In this document: in pieces, positions 52,266 through 61,614 of the stretch
Numbering within the stretch: position 1 is the stretch's first letter
How the letters are laid out: the number at the start of each line of letters is the position of its first letter
Assembly (NCBI GenBank): GCA_000961805.1
Contig: LADV01000072.1
Span: forward strand, 1 to 64,000
Direction of reading: 5' to 3'
DNA: 64,000 bases
Source of the DNA: Peptococcaceae bacterium BRH_c23
GTDB taxonomy: Bacteria > Bacillota_B > Desulfitobacteriia > Desulfitobacteriales > Desulfitobacteriaceae
Translations under genes and position numbers: made by a program
Notes under the pieces: model-generated
Seen by the model: only the letters and a program-made list of their open reading frames with translations
Databases searched by the model: none
Told to the model about the DNA's origin: nothing

Positions 52266-52706
52266 ATGAGTATTATCCCAGGGATTTTAAATAATGCCAT
52301 TCTAATTTCTGCAGTGACAGCTTGGTTGATAGCCCAGTTGCTCAAGGTTGCAGTGAATTTCATATTGTTAAGAAAACTCAATTTTCAAATGATCATCAGT
52401 TCAGGTGGTTTCCCAAGCTCTCACTCCGCGACGGTGAGTGCTTTAGCATTAGGAATTGGAAAATACTATGGCTGTGATTCACCCATCTTTGCGGTTGCAG
52501 CTGTTTTTGGTATGATTGTTCTTTATGATGCGGCTGGGGTACGACGTGCAGCGGGTAAACAGGCAGAAGTCTTAAATCAATTAATTGAACGCTTGTACCA
52601 TGGACCTGTCCCTGCTCAAGAAAAGTTAAAGGAATTAATAGGCCACACACCCTTAGAGGTCTTCGGAGGTGTGATGGTAGGGCTTATAGTAGGGTTCTTA
52701 ATCTAG
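52266..52706 (+). CDS. DUF212 (YuiD-like) membrane protein
   Basis: 146 residues from ATG 52266, 14 bases after ispA. Motifs: ISAVTAWLIAQLLKVAVNF, SGGFPSSHSATVSALALGIGKYYG, VLYDAAGVRRAAGKQAEVLNQL, and IGHTPLEVFGGVMVGLIVGFLI. The SSHS and RRAAGKQA residues recall PAP2/haloperoxidase-like phosphatases, to which DUF212 is distantly related. Location between ispA and dxs suggests a role with prenyl phosphates, unproven. Confidence 0.85.
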   Translation: MSIIPGILNNAILISAVTAWLIAQLLKVAVNFILLRKLNFQMIISSGGFPSSHSATVSALALGIGKYYGCDSPIFAVAAVFGMIVLYDAAGVRRAAGKQAEVLNQLIERLYHGPVPAQEKLKELIGHTPLEVFGGVMVGLIVGFLI

Positions 52707-52750
52707 TGAATTGGGATTGACTGGACCTAAAAAATGAGGGGGCAAAAAGG

Positions 52751-54637
52751 ATGGGGCTACTCGGGACAATTCATGAGCCAAAGGTCTTGCGCTCGTTAGA
52801 TTTGACCGAGCTAAAGACTTTGGCGCAAGAAATTCGGCAAGAAATGATTGACGTGGTCTCCAAAAATGGAGGGCATTTGGCGCCAAACCTTGGAGTTGTA
52901 GAACTTACCTTGGCTTTACACCGAATATTTGATAGCCCTTACGACAAGATCGTCTGGGATGTTGGTCATCAGACTTATGTGCATAAGCTATTAACAGGCC
53001 GTTTGGATCGTTTTAAAACCATTCGTAAATATCAGGGCTTGTCTGGTTTTCCAAAACGGGCGGAGAGCACCCATGATTGTTTTGAAACGGGGCATTCCAG
53101 TACATCCATTTCTGCCGCTGTTGGGTTTGCCAAGGCCCGAGATGTTCTTCGGGAGAGCCACCATGTAGTGGCTGTGATCGGAGATGGGGCAATGACGGGT
53201 GGCATGGCCTATGAGGCTTTGAACCATGCGGGACATAGTGAAACAAATTTAATCGTGGTTCTGAATGATAACGAAATGTCAATTTCCCCCAATGTTGGGG
53301 CCATGTCGACCTACCTTAATCGATTAAGGACAGACCCGCTCTATGATAAACGGAAAGAAGACCTGGAGTATCTCCTAAAACGAATACCGGGTATTGGCAC
53401 AAAAGTTGCAAAATTGGCGGCTAAAGCAAAAGATAGTTTAAAATATTTGCTGGTTCCAGGTCTTATCTTCGAGGAATTGGGCTTCACTTATTTAGGACCG
53501 ATTAATGGACATGATCAAGCCTTGCTTGAAGAGGTACTTGATCAAGCTAAAAATAAAAAGGGACCCGTTCTGGTCCACGTCTTAACTCATAAGGGCAAAG
53601 GGTACAAACCTGCAGAAGAAAATCCAGATATCTTTCATGGTGTAGGCCCGTTTGAACCAGAGACTGGCAAGGTGACGAAAAAAATTGCACCTCCGACTTA
53701 CACGGCGGTCTTTGGAGACACCCTTTGTACACTGGCCTGCCAAGATTCGAAGATTGTTGCTATCACAGCTGCTATGCCGAGCGGAACCGGGCTTAATAGT
53801 TTTGCCAAGCAATTTCCAGAACGTTTTTTTGATGTGGGAATCGCGGAACAACATGCCGTAACCTTTGCGGCGGGCTTGGCATTTGGGGGACTAAAACCTG
53901 TAGTAGCGATTTATTCCACGTTTTATCAGCGAGCCTATGACCAAGTGCTCCATGATGTCTGTTTACAGCAGGCCAATGTAGTCTTAGCGATCGATCGAGC
54001 TGGAGTTGTCGGGGATGACGGCCCCACGCATCACGGAGTCTTTGATATTTCCATGTTTAGAATTATTCCGAACCTGATTTTTATGGCACCCAAAGATGAA
54101 AACGAGTTACGTCACATGCTCTATACTGCACTACAACAAAGTGGTCCAGTGGCCTTGCGTTACCCAAGGTCAGTCGGTCAAGGGGTGACCTTGGATGAGA
54201 CGTTAAAGCTTCTGACCATTGGCAAAGCTGAGGTATTGAGGGACGGACGGGATGTGACCTTGATAGGGGTGGGCCCCTTAGTCCAGATCTGTTTACTTGC
54301 GGCTCAGGAATTGCGACACCAGGGTGTGGAGGCTGCGGTCATTAACTTACGTTATATTAATCCGCTCGATCGGGAAGTCCTTGCTCACTATGCGCACCTA
54401 ACAAAAAAATTCATCACCGTCGAAGACCATTCCCTCAAGGGCGGGATGGGAAGTTCTATTCTAGAATTCCTTGAAGAAGAAGGAATCGATGAAGTAACGG
54501 TTGAACGGCTAGGCTATCCAGGATTCGTGGATCAAGGGTCGATTCCCCAACTCTTCATGGCCCATGGACTGTCTGTTAAAGGTATAATGCAAGCTGCTGA
54601 ACGCTTGCAATTGTTTCGTCGTGCGGCGCAATCCTAG
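52751..54637 (+). CDS. dxs: 1-deoxy-D-xylulose-5-phosphate synthase
   Basis: 628 residues from ATG 52751. TDP-dependent first enzyme of the MEP isoprenoid pathway. Motifs: [70 protein letters not shown] (TDP/Mg), [59 protein letters not shown]. Full length. Downstream of ispA as in Bacillus. Confidence 0.95.
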   Translation: MGLLGTIHEPKVLRSLDLTELKTLAQEIRQEMIDVVSKNGGHLAPNLGVVELTLALHRIFDSPYDKIVWDVGHQTYVHKLLTGRLDRFKTIRKYQGLSGFPKRAESTHDCFETGHSSTSISAAVGFAKARDVLRESHHVVAVIGDGAMTGGMAYEALNHAGHSETNLIVVLNDNEMSISPNVGAMSTYLNRLRTDPLYDKRKEDLEYLLKRIPGIGTKVAKLAAKAKDSLKYLLVPGLIFEELGFTYLGPINGHDQALLEEVLDQAKNKKGPVLVHVLTHKGKGYKPAEENPDIFHGVGPFEPETGKVTKKIAPPTYTAVFGDTLCTLACQDSKIVAITAAMPSGTGLNSFAKQFPERFFDVGIAEQHAVTFAAGLAFGGLKPVVAIYSTFYQRAYDQVLHDVCLQQANVVLAIDRAGVVGDDGPTHHGVFDISMFRIIPNLIFMAPKDENELRHMLYTALQQSGPVALRYPRSVGQGVTLDETLKLLTIGKAEVLRDGRDVTLIGVGPLVQICLLAAQELRHQGVEAAVINLRYINPLDREVLAHYAHLTKKFITVEDHSLKGGMGSSILEFLEEEGIDEVTVERLGYPGFVDQGSIPQLFMAHGLSVKGIMQAAERLQLFRRAAQS

Positions 54638-54669
54638 GAAGGTTCTTAAAGGCAAAAGGAAGGGATACA

Positions 54670-55479
54670 GTGGCTAAAGGAAAAGAACGCATTGATATTT
54701 TAATGGTCAAAAATGGATTGGCTTCTAGTCGTGAGAAGGCGAAGGCAACAATCATGGCGGGGATCGTGTTTGTTGAGGGTCAGCGAGTGGACAAACCTGG
54801 CACTGAATTGCCGGAGAACTCTCTGATTGAACTGAAAGGAGAAATCCTGCCGTTTGTATCACGGGGAGGATTAAAACTCGCTAAAGCGGTGCAAGCCTTC
54901 CATATTCCGTTTAAAGATCAAGTCGTAGCTGATATTGGTTCTTCAACTGGAGGCTTTACCGATTGTGCCTTGCAAAATGGAGCAAAACGAGTCTACGCTG
55001 TTGATGTCGGATATGGACAGTTGGACTGGAAACTCCGGACAGACCCTCGTGTAGTCTCCATGGAACGGGTGAATGCCCGCTATCTTAATCAAGATTCCCT
55101 TCCGGAAAAGGTGGATTGGGTCGTTTCAGACGTAGCATTTATCTCAATTACCAAGATCTTTCCAGCAATGATTGCTATTCTTAAAGACGATGGGCAAGTT
55201 ATGTCTCTAGTTAAGCCACAATTTGAAGCAGGACGAGAGCATGTCGGGAAAAAAGGCGTCGTTAAAGATGAGAATGTTCATAAACAGGTCTTGAAAACTG
55301 TCCTCAGTGAGGCGGAAAAGCTGGGCTTTCATGTCTTAGGTTTAGACTATTCGCCGATTCGAGGTCCTGAAGGAAATATCGAGTATTTAGCTTGGCTGGG
55401 ATTACAAGCTGAATTGAGCATAGATTGGCATAAAGAGCTAGAACGAGTGGTTCACGCTGCTCGGAAAGAGACGGAATAA
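54670..55479 (+). CDS. tlyA: TlyA-type S4/FtsJ RNA methyltransferase
   Basis: 269 residues from GTG 54670 behind AAGGAAGGG. N-terminal S4 domain (RIDILMVKNGLASSREKAKATIMAGIVFVEGQRV) and FtsJ-type methyltransferase (VADIGSSTGGFTDCALQNGAKRVYAVDVGYGQLDWKLR, VDWVVSDVAFISITKIFPAM). Likely 2'-O-methylates rRNA and is related to hemolysin-type annotations. Bacillus yqxC position. Confidence 0.92.
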   Translation: MAKGKERIDILMVKNGLASSREKAKATIMAGIVFVEGQRVDKPGTELPENSLIELKGEILPFVSRGGLKLAKAVQAFHIPFKDQVVADIGSSTGGFTDCALQNGAKRVYAVDVGYGQLDWKLRTDPRVVSMERVNARYLNQDSLPEKVDWVVSDVAFISITKIFPAMIAILKDDGQVMSLVKPQFEAGREHVGKKGVVKDENVHKQVLKTVLSEAEKLGFHVLGLDYSPIRGPEGNIEYLAWLGLQAELSIDWHKELERVVHAARKETE

Positions 55480-55483
55480 CCGG

Positions 55484-56302
55484 ATGGATAAAATCGTTGG
55501 TTTATGGCGTAATATGACCAAACCAGAGACTCTGACGCTGGCTGAACGCATAAATGATTGGTTTCTAGCCCGGGGGTGGGTTGTTTTAACTGAATGGGAA
55601 GATATAATTAGGCAGCAAGCCCAATTTCTTATTTCCTTAGGTGGCGATGGAACTCTTCTTCAAGCAGCTCGAGAAAGTGCATCGTTTGGAATTCCTGTCT
55701 TAGGAGTCAACTTTGGACGTTTAGGATTTCTCTGTGAAATAGAGCGGGAAGACGTTTTCGGAGCCTTGGAAAAGATCTTGAATCAAGACTATAAAATTCA
55801 AGAGCGTTTGATGTTGAATGCAGTTGTTAATCGGGTAGGTACGGATAATATCTCTCATCTAGTTTTAAATGATGTTGTTTTTTCGAGGGAGAGTAAGGAT
55901 GGGATAATAACTCTCCAAGTACACCTTTCTGGAGAACTCTCCGTGAGTTATCCAGCCGATGGTTTGATAATTTCGACTCCGACCGGTTCTACAGCTTATT
56001 CGCTTTCGGCAGGAGGGCCAATCGTCAGCCCGGATGTTCAAGCAATTTTGCTGACCCCTCTAGCTGCACATTCCCTGTCCGCTCGTCCCATAGTAGTTTC
56101 TGAAAAGGAAGAGATTCGTATTCTCCTTGCTAATGGCGAGAAATGTATGGTGACATTTGATGGCCGCCAAAGCGAGATGATCTATTCAGGTGAAACCGTG
56201 ATTATCGAGACGGATCCAATCAAGGCCTTGTTAATTCGTTTAGGAAGCAGAAGTTTCCCCCAAGTGGTTCGAGAAAAACTGAGAGACCGTTGGCATGAGT
56301 AG
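55484..56302 (+). CDS. nadK: NAD kinase
   Basis: 272 residues from ATG 55484. GGDGTLLQAARESASFGIPVLGVNFGRLGFLCEIE, LNDVVFSRE and SYPADGLIISTPTGSTAYSLSAGGPIVSP are the NAD kinase motifs. Makes NADP from NAD. In Bacillus the neighbour order is yqxC-ahrC-recN with NAD kinase elsewhere; many Clostridia have nadK here. Followed by repeat element C. Confidence 0.93.
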   Translation: MDKIVGLWRNMTKPETLTLAERINDWFLARGWVVLTEWEDIIRQQAQFLISLGGDGTLLQAARESASFGIPVLGVNFGRLGFLCEIEREDVFGALEKILNQDYKIQERLMLNAVVNRVGTDNISHLVLNDVVFSRESKDGIITLQVHLSGELSVSYPADGLIISTPTGSTAYSLSAGGPIVSPDVQAILLTPLAAHSLSARPIVVSEKEEIRILLANGEKCMVTFDGRQSEMIYSGETVIIETDPIKALLIRLGSRSFPQVVREKLRDRWHE

Positions 56303-56427
56303 AATTCGAGGCACGAGATTCGAGATTCGAGGTACGAGCAGGAACGGTTACGCTAGGTACGAGGTAGGGGTAGTTTGCGCTATACGGGAGTTTTCGAATT
56401 TCGAACATCGAACATCGAACTTCGAGT
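56303..56427. repeat. TTCGA-type 7-bp repeat element, copy C
   Basis: Left array about 56304-56338 (TTCGAGG, CACGAGA, TTCGAGA, TTCGAGG) and right array about 56393-56425 (TTCGAAT, TTCGAAC, ATCGAAC, ATCGAAC, TTCGAG). Sits between nadK and argR. Confidence 0.65.
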
Positions 56428-56442
56428 AAAGGGAGGCAAGTG

Positions 56443-56895
56443 ATGAAAGCACGTCGTCAGATGAAGGTACAAGAAATAATCACCAGAGAAATCATTCATA
56501 CCCAAGAGGATCTGGCAGAAAGACTGCGCCTTGCTGGGTTTAATGTCACTCAGGCAACGGTATCTAGAGATATTAAGGAAATGGGTCTGATTAAAGTGCC
56601 TAGTGCTGGTGAAGATTATCGTTATGCAGTTCCCACTGAGGCTCATCCCACTAACCTTCAAGATCGCTTAAAGCGTTTGCTGCGGGAAACCATGGTTTCC
56701 ATAAATGACACAGAAAGTCTTATTGTAATTCGGACCATTCCCGGGAATGCTCATGCCTTAGCAGCAGTCGTGGATAATAGCAATTGGGAAGAGCTCATAG
56801 GTACGATAGCTGGAGATGATACGATTCTGCTAGTTATAAAACCAAAAGAGGCAGTACCAACAGTTTTAGACAGGATTAGCACCTTGCTCGGATAG
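56443..56895 (+). CDS. argR: Arginine repressor ArgR/AhrC
   Basis: 150 residues from ATG 56443, with GTG directly before and GGGAGG upstream. N-terminal winged helix (MKVQEIITREIIHTQEDLAERLRLAGFNVTQATVSRDIKEMGLIKVP) and C-terminal arginine-binding hexamer domain (ALAAVVDNSNWEELIGTIAGDDTILLVIK). Canonical position before recN. Targets are not in this window. Confidence 0.95.
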   Translation: MKARRQMKVQEIITREIIHTQEDLAERLRLAGFNVTQATVSRDIKEMGLIKVPSAGEDYRYAVPTEAHPTNLQDRLKRLLRETMVSINDTESLIVIRTIPGNAHALAAVVDNSNWEELIGTIAGDDTILLVIKPKEAVPTVLDRISTLLG

Positions 56896-56905
56896 GAGGG
56901 ACGTC

Positions 56906-58576
56906 ATGCTAACGGAGTTGTACGTAGAGAATTTTGGGTTGATGGAATCTGTGCGTTTAAAGTTTGATCGAGGTTTGACGGTATTTACGGGAGAAACTGG
57001 CGCAGGAAAATCCATGCTGATTGACGCTCTAGGGGTTCTTTTAGGTGGACGAGCTAGTGCGGATTTAATACGGCACGAAGAGGCTCAGGCTCGAATTGAA
57101 GGGGTGTTAGAAGATCTGACCTCAGAATACACCCTGAGGCTTGAGGAAGCAGGATATCCGATGGAAGAGGGCCAACTTTTTCTCTATCGTGAAATAAACT
57201 CCTCGGGAAGAAATGTCTGTCGTGTTCAAGGTCGCACAATCCCGCTGACTCTCTACCGTTCATTGTGTGAAGGGCTCGTAGATATACATGGGCAAATCGA
57301 ACATTTGTCCCTCTTCCGGGCTGAAACTCATCGGGATCTATTAGATGCTTTAGGTGGAGTTCAAGACGATGTTGACCAGGTCAATGAAGCCGCTAAAGCC
57401 TATCAAGCATTGATCCGCAAAGAGCAGGAGTTGTCCATTTCAGTCGAGCAACGCCAAAAGCGTGAGGAAATCTTGAGGTACCAAATCGAAGAAATAGAAC
57501 AGGTTAACCCTATCCCGGGGGAAGAAGAAGAACTTAACCAGGAAAAGAAACGGCTTAATAATGCAGAACGCATCACCAGTTTGATTTCTGAAGCCTTTAC
57601 CGCCCTTTATGAGGGTTCTACTAGAGGGTACGCTGCCTGTGATCTTTTAGGACAGACTCGAAAAATACTCCAAGAACTGGCCCGATTGGACGAGACATTT
57701 GATGTAATCGAGCAAATTGAGTCCCTTTATTATGCAGCGGAGGACTTAGCTGAACAGATCAGAACGTATCGTGATAGCTTAGAGTTTGAGCCAGGAAGGC
57801 TTGATCAAATCGAGAGACGACTTATCGAGTTGACTAAGCTCAGAAAATACGGTCTAGAAGTGGAAGCTATTCTGGAAAAACGCTTGAACATGATTCAAGA
57901 GTTAGACAAAATTACCCACGTTCAGGAGCAATTTGAAACCCTACATAAACAGCAAAAATCGACCCTTAAAGCGTATGACAAAGTTGCCAAGCAACTCAGT
58001 CAGAAGCGACTGGAAATTGCTCAGCGAATCGAACAAGGTCTGGCCCTTGAACTGTCAGATTTGGGCTTAGAGAGAAGTCGGTTTGAAGTACGCTTCATAC
58101 CTAATGTAGGACCTACGGTAGGAGGGGCTGAGAGGATTGAATTTTACTTTTCTGCCAATCTCGGTGAACCCCCTAAACCCTTAGCAAAAGTTGCCTCCGG
58201 AGGAGAGATGTCTCGTTTAATGTTGGCGTTAAAAAGTCTCTTAGCTAAGGTAGAGCCGGTAGGGACGTTTATTTTTGATGAGGTAGATAGTGGGGTCGGC
58301 GGTAGGACGATCCATAAAGTCGGAGAAAAGCTGGCTAAAATCGCCAGCGACAAACAAGTTTTCTGTATCACTCATGCAGCCCAAGTCGCTGCTTTTGCAG
58401 ATGTTCATTATGGCATTCTCAAAGAAGTTAACGGTACTAGAACACGGACCAGGGTTGACCTTCTTACGGAATCCGATCGTATTGAGGAACTTGCCCGCAT
58501 GCTGGGGGGCGGGGAAATCGAGATTACTCGTAAACATGCCCAGGAGTTATGGCAGCGATCGGGACGACATCAGTAA
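56906..58576 (+). CDS. recN: DNA repair protein RecN
   Basis: 556 residues from ATG 56906, behind GGAGG. SMC-like ATPase: Walker A GETGAGKSMLIDALGVLLGGRA, signature and Walker B in KVASGGEMSRLMLALKSLLAKV and FIFDEVDSGVGGRTIHKVGEKL, with a coiled-coil middle (about 150-360). Acts at DNA breaks. Followed by a tandem hairpin array at 58592-58705. Confidence 0.95.
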   Translation: MLTELYVENFGLMESVRLKFDRGLTVFTGETGAGKSMLIDALGVLLGGRASADLIRHEEAQARIEGVLEDLTSEYTLRLEEAGYPMEEGQLFLYREINSSGRNVCRVQGRTIPLTLYRSLCEGLVDIHGQIEHLSLFRAETHRDLLDALGGVQDDVDQVNEAAKAYQALIRKEQELSISVEQRQKREEILRYQIEEIEQVNPIPGEEEELNQEKKRLNNAERITSLISEAFTALYEGSTRGYAACDLLGQTRKILQELARLDETFDVIEQIESLYYAAEDLAEQIRTYRDSLEFEPGRLDQIERRLIELTKLRKYGLEVEAILEKRLNMIQELDKITHVQEQFETLHKQQKSTLKAYDKVAKQLSQKRLEIAQRIEQGLALELSDLGLERSRFEVRFIPNVGPTVGGAERIEFYFSANLGEPPKPLAKVASGGEMSRLMLALKSLLAKVEPVGTFIFDEVDSGVGGRTIHKVGEKLAKIASDKQVFCITHAAQVAAFADVHYGILKEVNGTRTRTRVDLLTESDRIEELARMLGGGEIEITRKHAQELWQRSGRHQ

Positions 58577-58591
58577 CGACACCTTGCCATC

Positions 58592-58710
58592 CATGGCGAT
58601 GTTCTAACCTTAAACATCCTTGTTTGAGTCATGGTTGTGTTCTAAACTCAAACACCCTTGTTTGAGTCATGGCGGTGTTCTCATCTCGACCATCCTTCTT
58701 CGAGTCATGG
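58592..58710 (+). repeat. 38-bp tandem repeat array of hairpins after recN
   Basis: Three units of exactly 38 bases (58592-58629, 58630-58667, 58668-58705), each starting CATGG, then the first bases of a fourth. Each unit holds one hairpin: unit 2 CTCAAACA (58647-58654) with TGTTTGAG (58659-58666); unit 1 the same with one G-U; unit 3 a different stem CTCGA (58685-58689) with TCGAG (58700-58704). The stem bases change together between units. Confidence 0.8.
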
Positions 58711-58827
58711 CTACAGGGACAATCGGCCTCCGCCGGCGTCTGAAGGCTTGCCAAGCATGGTTTTTCTATAAAATTTCGAAGTCATAATGATCTGCTTTAA
58801 ATATTTTTGGTTATCTTAAGATGGACG

Positions 58828-58862
58828 AAGACTGCACAATTTATTATGCAGTCTTTTTCTTT
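58828..58862 (+). terminator. Terminator before spoIVB
   Basis: GACTGCA (58830-58836) with TGCAGTC (58847-58853), then T5 and CTTTT. Strong intrinsic terminator that closes the recN transcript. The gap from here to 59022 is AT-rich with no clear SigF/SigG promoter that I can place. Confidence 0.85.
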
Positions 58863-59022
58863 TGTCTGTTTTGCCAATGTTTTAGAAAATAGGAACTGAT
58901 TTTACAGGATGAAAGACTATAGATTTGGATAATTTAACGTTAGATTCAATTTAAAAAATTTCACTTCACTTATTATAGGACGCTCTAAAAAGAGGAAAGG
59001 GAAGAAAAATGGGGAGAATAGA

Positions 59023-60297
59023 GTGGAGGATGATAAGAGAGTGAAAAAAAGAAGCATCTTACTACTAATCAGTCTCTTGTGTTGTACCTTCCTACAATTA
59101 TTAGTTGAATTGCCTGAACTTCATAAAGCAGAGATTAGTCATACTGAACCTAAATTTAGAGGCATTTGGTCAAATATCATAAAAATTGAGAAGGTCCCCT
59201 CTAATCAAATCGTTTCTGTGGCCACAGGATTATCCCGTTCCCAAATGTCTGAGAAATTAGAAATTGCCTACAAATTATTTGGGATTTTTCCCTTAAGGAC
59301 TAGCGAAATACAAGTGATGAGTCCTGTAAAATTAATTCCAGGTGGACATTCTATTGGAGTTACCTTACAAACTAAAGGAGTCATGGTAGTAGGTCAAGCC
59401 CCGGTCGTTGACAAGAATGGAAAAAAAACGTTCCCAGCTAAAGAAGCAGGTATTGAAGTTGGAGATATTCTCCTAAAAGTCAATAATCAAGAAGTTCGAA
59501 CAGATCAAGAGGTTTCTAATGCAGTCAATTTAGCGGGTGAAAAAAATGGAAGCGCGAACGTGTTATTTAAACATCAGGATCAAATCATAGAAAAAAGTGT
59601 TAATCCAATTTATTGTTCGGAAACAGGTCGATATCGTATGGGTTTATTTGTTCGTGATGAAGCAGCAGGTGTGGGTACTCTTTCTTTTTTTGACCCTGTT
59701 TCGAAACAATACGGAGCACTTGGGCACGTGATTACTGATGCGGACACCAATCAGAAAATTGAAGTCTATAATGGTAAAATAATAGCCTCGACGATTTATG
59801 CCATCGAAAAGGGGAAACGTGGGCATCCAGGCGAAAAAATAGGTTCGTTTATTTCTAATTCGATCTTCAGTGGAACTATTGAAAAAAATACCCTGACCGG
59901 GATTTTTGGAACGATGAGCGGTCAAATTGAAAACTCCTTTTTCAAAGAAGCTATTCCAGTCGGCTGGGAATCTGAGATTAAAGTTGGTCCGGCCAAGATT
60001 TATACGGTGGTACAAGGAGAAAAAATTGAGGAATTTGAGGTCAACATTGATCGTGTCATGCACAATCGAACCGATAGCAAAAACATGATCGTTCGTGTTA
60101 CCGACCCTAGGCTGCTAGATATAACAGGCGGTATTATCCAAGGAATGAGTGGTAGTCCCATAATTCAGGACGGCAAACTTATCGGGGCAATTACGCATGT
60201 CTTTGTGAACGACAGCCAGCGGGGATACGGAGTCTTCATCCAAAACATGCTCAATGACTCAAACTCAAAAGTAACAGGCAAGAGGGAAGCGGCTTAA
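59023..60297 (+). CDS. spoIVB: SpoIVB serine peptidase
   Basis: 424 residues. Starts at GTG 59023, seven bases behind GGGGAG; GTG 59041 is an alternative giving MKKRSILLLIS. N-terminal membrane/signal helix (SILLLISLLCCTFLQLLVEL), PDZ domain (about 110-190: AGIEVGDILLKVNNQEVRTDQEV), then the S55 peptidase domain with His 235 in GHVITDAD and Ser 378 in GMSGSPI. Secreted from forespore to trigger SigK activation through SpoIVFA. Fits with sigK in this window. Confidence 0.94.
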   Translation: MEDDKRVKKRSILLLISLLCCTFLQLLVELPELHKAEISHTEPKFRGIWSNIIKIEKVPSNQIVSVATGLSRSQMSEKLEIAYKLFGIFPLRTSEIQVMSPVKLIPGGHSIGVTLQTKGVMVVGQAPVVDKNGKKTFPAKEAGIEVGDILLKVNNQEVRTDQEVSNAVNLAGEKNGSANVLFKHQDQIIEKSVNPIYCSETGRYRMGLFVRDEAAGVGTLSFFDPVSKQYGALGHVITDADTNQKIEVYNGKIIASTIYAIEKGKRGHPGEKIGSFISNSIFSGTIEKNTLTGIFGTMSGQIENSFFKEAIPVGWESEIKVGPAKIYTVVQGEKIEEFEVNIDRVMHNRTDSKNMIVRVTDPRLLDITGGIIQGMSGSPIIQDGKLIGAITHVFVNDSQRGYGVFIQNMLNDSNSKVTGKREAA

Positions 60298-60317
60298 GAA
60301 TAGTCGATCGGAAAATT

Positions 60318-60360
60318 AGAGAAGGAGTAGCCATTAGAAATGGTTACTTCTTCTCCTTAT
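60318..60360 (+). terminator. Terminator after spoIVB
   Basis: AGAGAAG-GAGTA-CCATT pairs with ATGG-TACT-CTTCTC (60318-60356), ending CTTAT. Confidence 0.7.
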
Positions 60361-60425
60361 AAAGTCAAGTTTTACAAATAAAAACTAGGTTTTCTTCCTT
60401 TTAAAAGAAGGAGTATGAAAAGAAT

Positions 60426-60432
60426 TGTCGAA
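60426..60432 (+). promoter_or_regulatory. 0A box (Spo0A-binding site) before spo0A
   Basis: TGTCGAA, the core of the Spo0A site, in the context ATTGTCGAAATT about 42 bases before the spo0A start. Suggests autoregulation. A single match in AT-rich DNA; chance not excluded. Confidence 0.5.
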
Positions 60433-60473
60433 ATTATAATTCAATACGGCTGAAATGAGGGGGATCCTGGGAA

Positions 60474-61301
60474 ATGCAAAGGCCTATACGAGTTTTATTG
60501 GCAGATGACAACCGGGAATTTGTTGAGATTGTCAAAGAGTTTATTGAACGGCAGGAAGATATGAGCCTTGTTGGGGTTGCATATCATGGGAATGAGGCTC
60601 TGGAATTAATTGCACGGGAAGAACCTCAAGTTGTTTTATTGGATATTATCATGCCTCATCTTGATGGTTTGGGTGTACTTGAGAAACTTCAAAATGCCCC
60701 TATAAGACCTAAAATTATTATTCTAACCGCCTTTGGTCAAGAATCGATGACCCAAAGAGCTGTCAACCTTGGTGCAAATTATTACATTTTAAAACCATTT
60801 GATTTAGATATTTTGGGTAAACGTATTCGCCAACTGCAAGATGATTTTTCAAATACAGTAAACATACCACACACAAATACTGTACAACATGACAAATATA
60901 GTTCAAATTCAAATTCTCAGATCTATAATGGAGTCTTACCGCCAACGACTAAAAATCTTGAAGTTGAAGTCACGCGAATGATTCACCAGATGGGGGTACC
61001 AGCACATGTTAAAGGGTATCAGTATCTGCGGGATGCTATTGTCAGCGTAGTTATTGAAGTATCATTGCTTGGGGCTGTGACCAAGGAACTTTATCCCATG
61101 ATTGCCCAAAAATATCAGACCACCCCCAGTTGTGTCGAACGTGCAATTCGGCATGCCATTGAGTTAGCTTGGGATCGTGGAAACGTGGATTTCATGAATC
61201 GCTTTTTTGGCTACACCATTAATGTTGATCGCGGTAAACCCACTAATTCCGAATTTGTGGCAATGGTGGCAGATAAATTGCGTATGTCGATGATGTATTA
61301 A
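60474..61301 (+). CDS. spo0A: Sporulation master regulator Spo0A
   Basis: 275 residues from ATG 60474. Receiver domain with DDNREFVEI, phospho-Asp in [25 protein letters not shown] and Lys in YYILKPFDL. Ser/Asn-rich linker (about 125-160). C-terminal DNA-binding domain: [64 protein letters not shown]. Directly after spoIVB as in Bacillus and Clostridium. Confidence 0.97.
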   Translation: MQRPIRVLLADDNREFVEIVKEFIERQEDMSLVGVAYHGNEALELIAREEPQVVLLDIIMPHLDGLGVLEKLQNAPIRPKIIILTAFGQESMTQRAVNLGANYYILKPFDLDILGKRIRQLQDDFSNTVNIPHTNTVQHDKYSSNSNSQIYNGVLPPTTKNLEVEVTRMIHQMGVPAHVKGYQYLRDAIVSVVIEVSLLGAVTKELYPMIAQKYQTTPSCVERAIRHAIELAWDRGNVDFMNRFFGYTINVDRGKPTNSEFVAMVADKLRMSMMY

Positions 61302-61324
61302 TAGCAATAAGGTTTCTGTCCGTT

Positions 61325-61356
61325 AAACATCTCTATATCTATGGAGATGTTTTTGG
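61325..61356 (+). terminator. Terminator after spo0A
   Basis: AAACATCTC (61325-61333) with GAGATGTTT (61344-61352), then TT. Confidence 0.8.
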
Positions 61357-61399
61357 CGTTTGGCTTTTTTTAGGAATTATGTTCCTAGGGACTATGAGA

Positions 61400-61495
61400 C
61401 CGCCATAAAAGGTTTCTTTATGAAAGCTAATACAGGGAAGATCTTTCGCCAAAGAGCGAATTCAGTAAAAGCTACCAAGTCGACCAAGCTACTTA
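61400..61495 (+). promoter_or_regulatory. Structured leader of the chemoreceptor, possible degenerate c-di-GMP-I-like motif
   Basis: CAGGGAAGA (61433-61441) precedes a small hairpin TTCGC (61445-61449) with GCGAA, then AGTAAAAGCTACC. This recalls the layout CAGGG-hairpin-GCAAAGC of the GEMM c-di-GMP-I aptamer but lacks the core GCAAA and ACGCAAAGC residues. Weak. Confidence 0.25.
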
Positions 61496-61614
61496 CTTGT
61501 TAATATGAAAAAGAAGGGGGCGAGCTAGAAATACAAAGTAGTTAACACCCAGTATGATGTGTTGACGAATTAAATTCAGGTAGCTATTGGGGTTTATTAA
61601 GGAGTTGTTAAAAG

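Noticed and set aside
52252..52750. Place for an OLE RNA between ispA and dxs
   Set aside because: OLE RNA sits in this operon in some extremophile Firmicutes, but the non-coding gaps here are under 50 bases, so none can fit.
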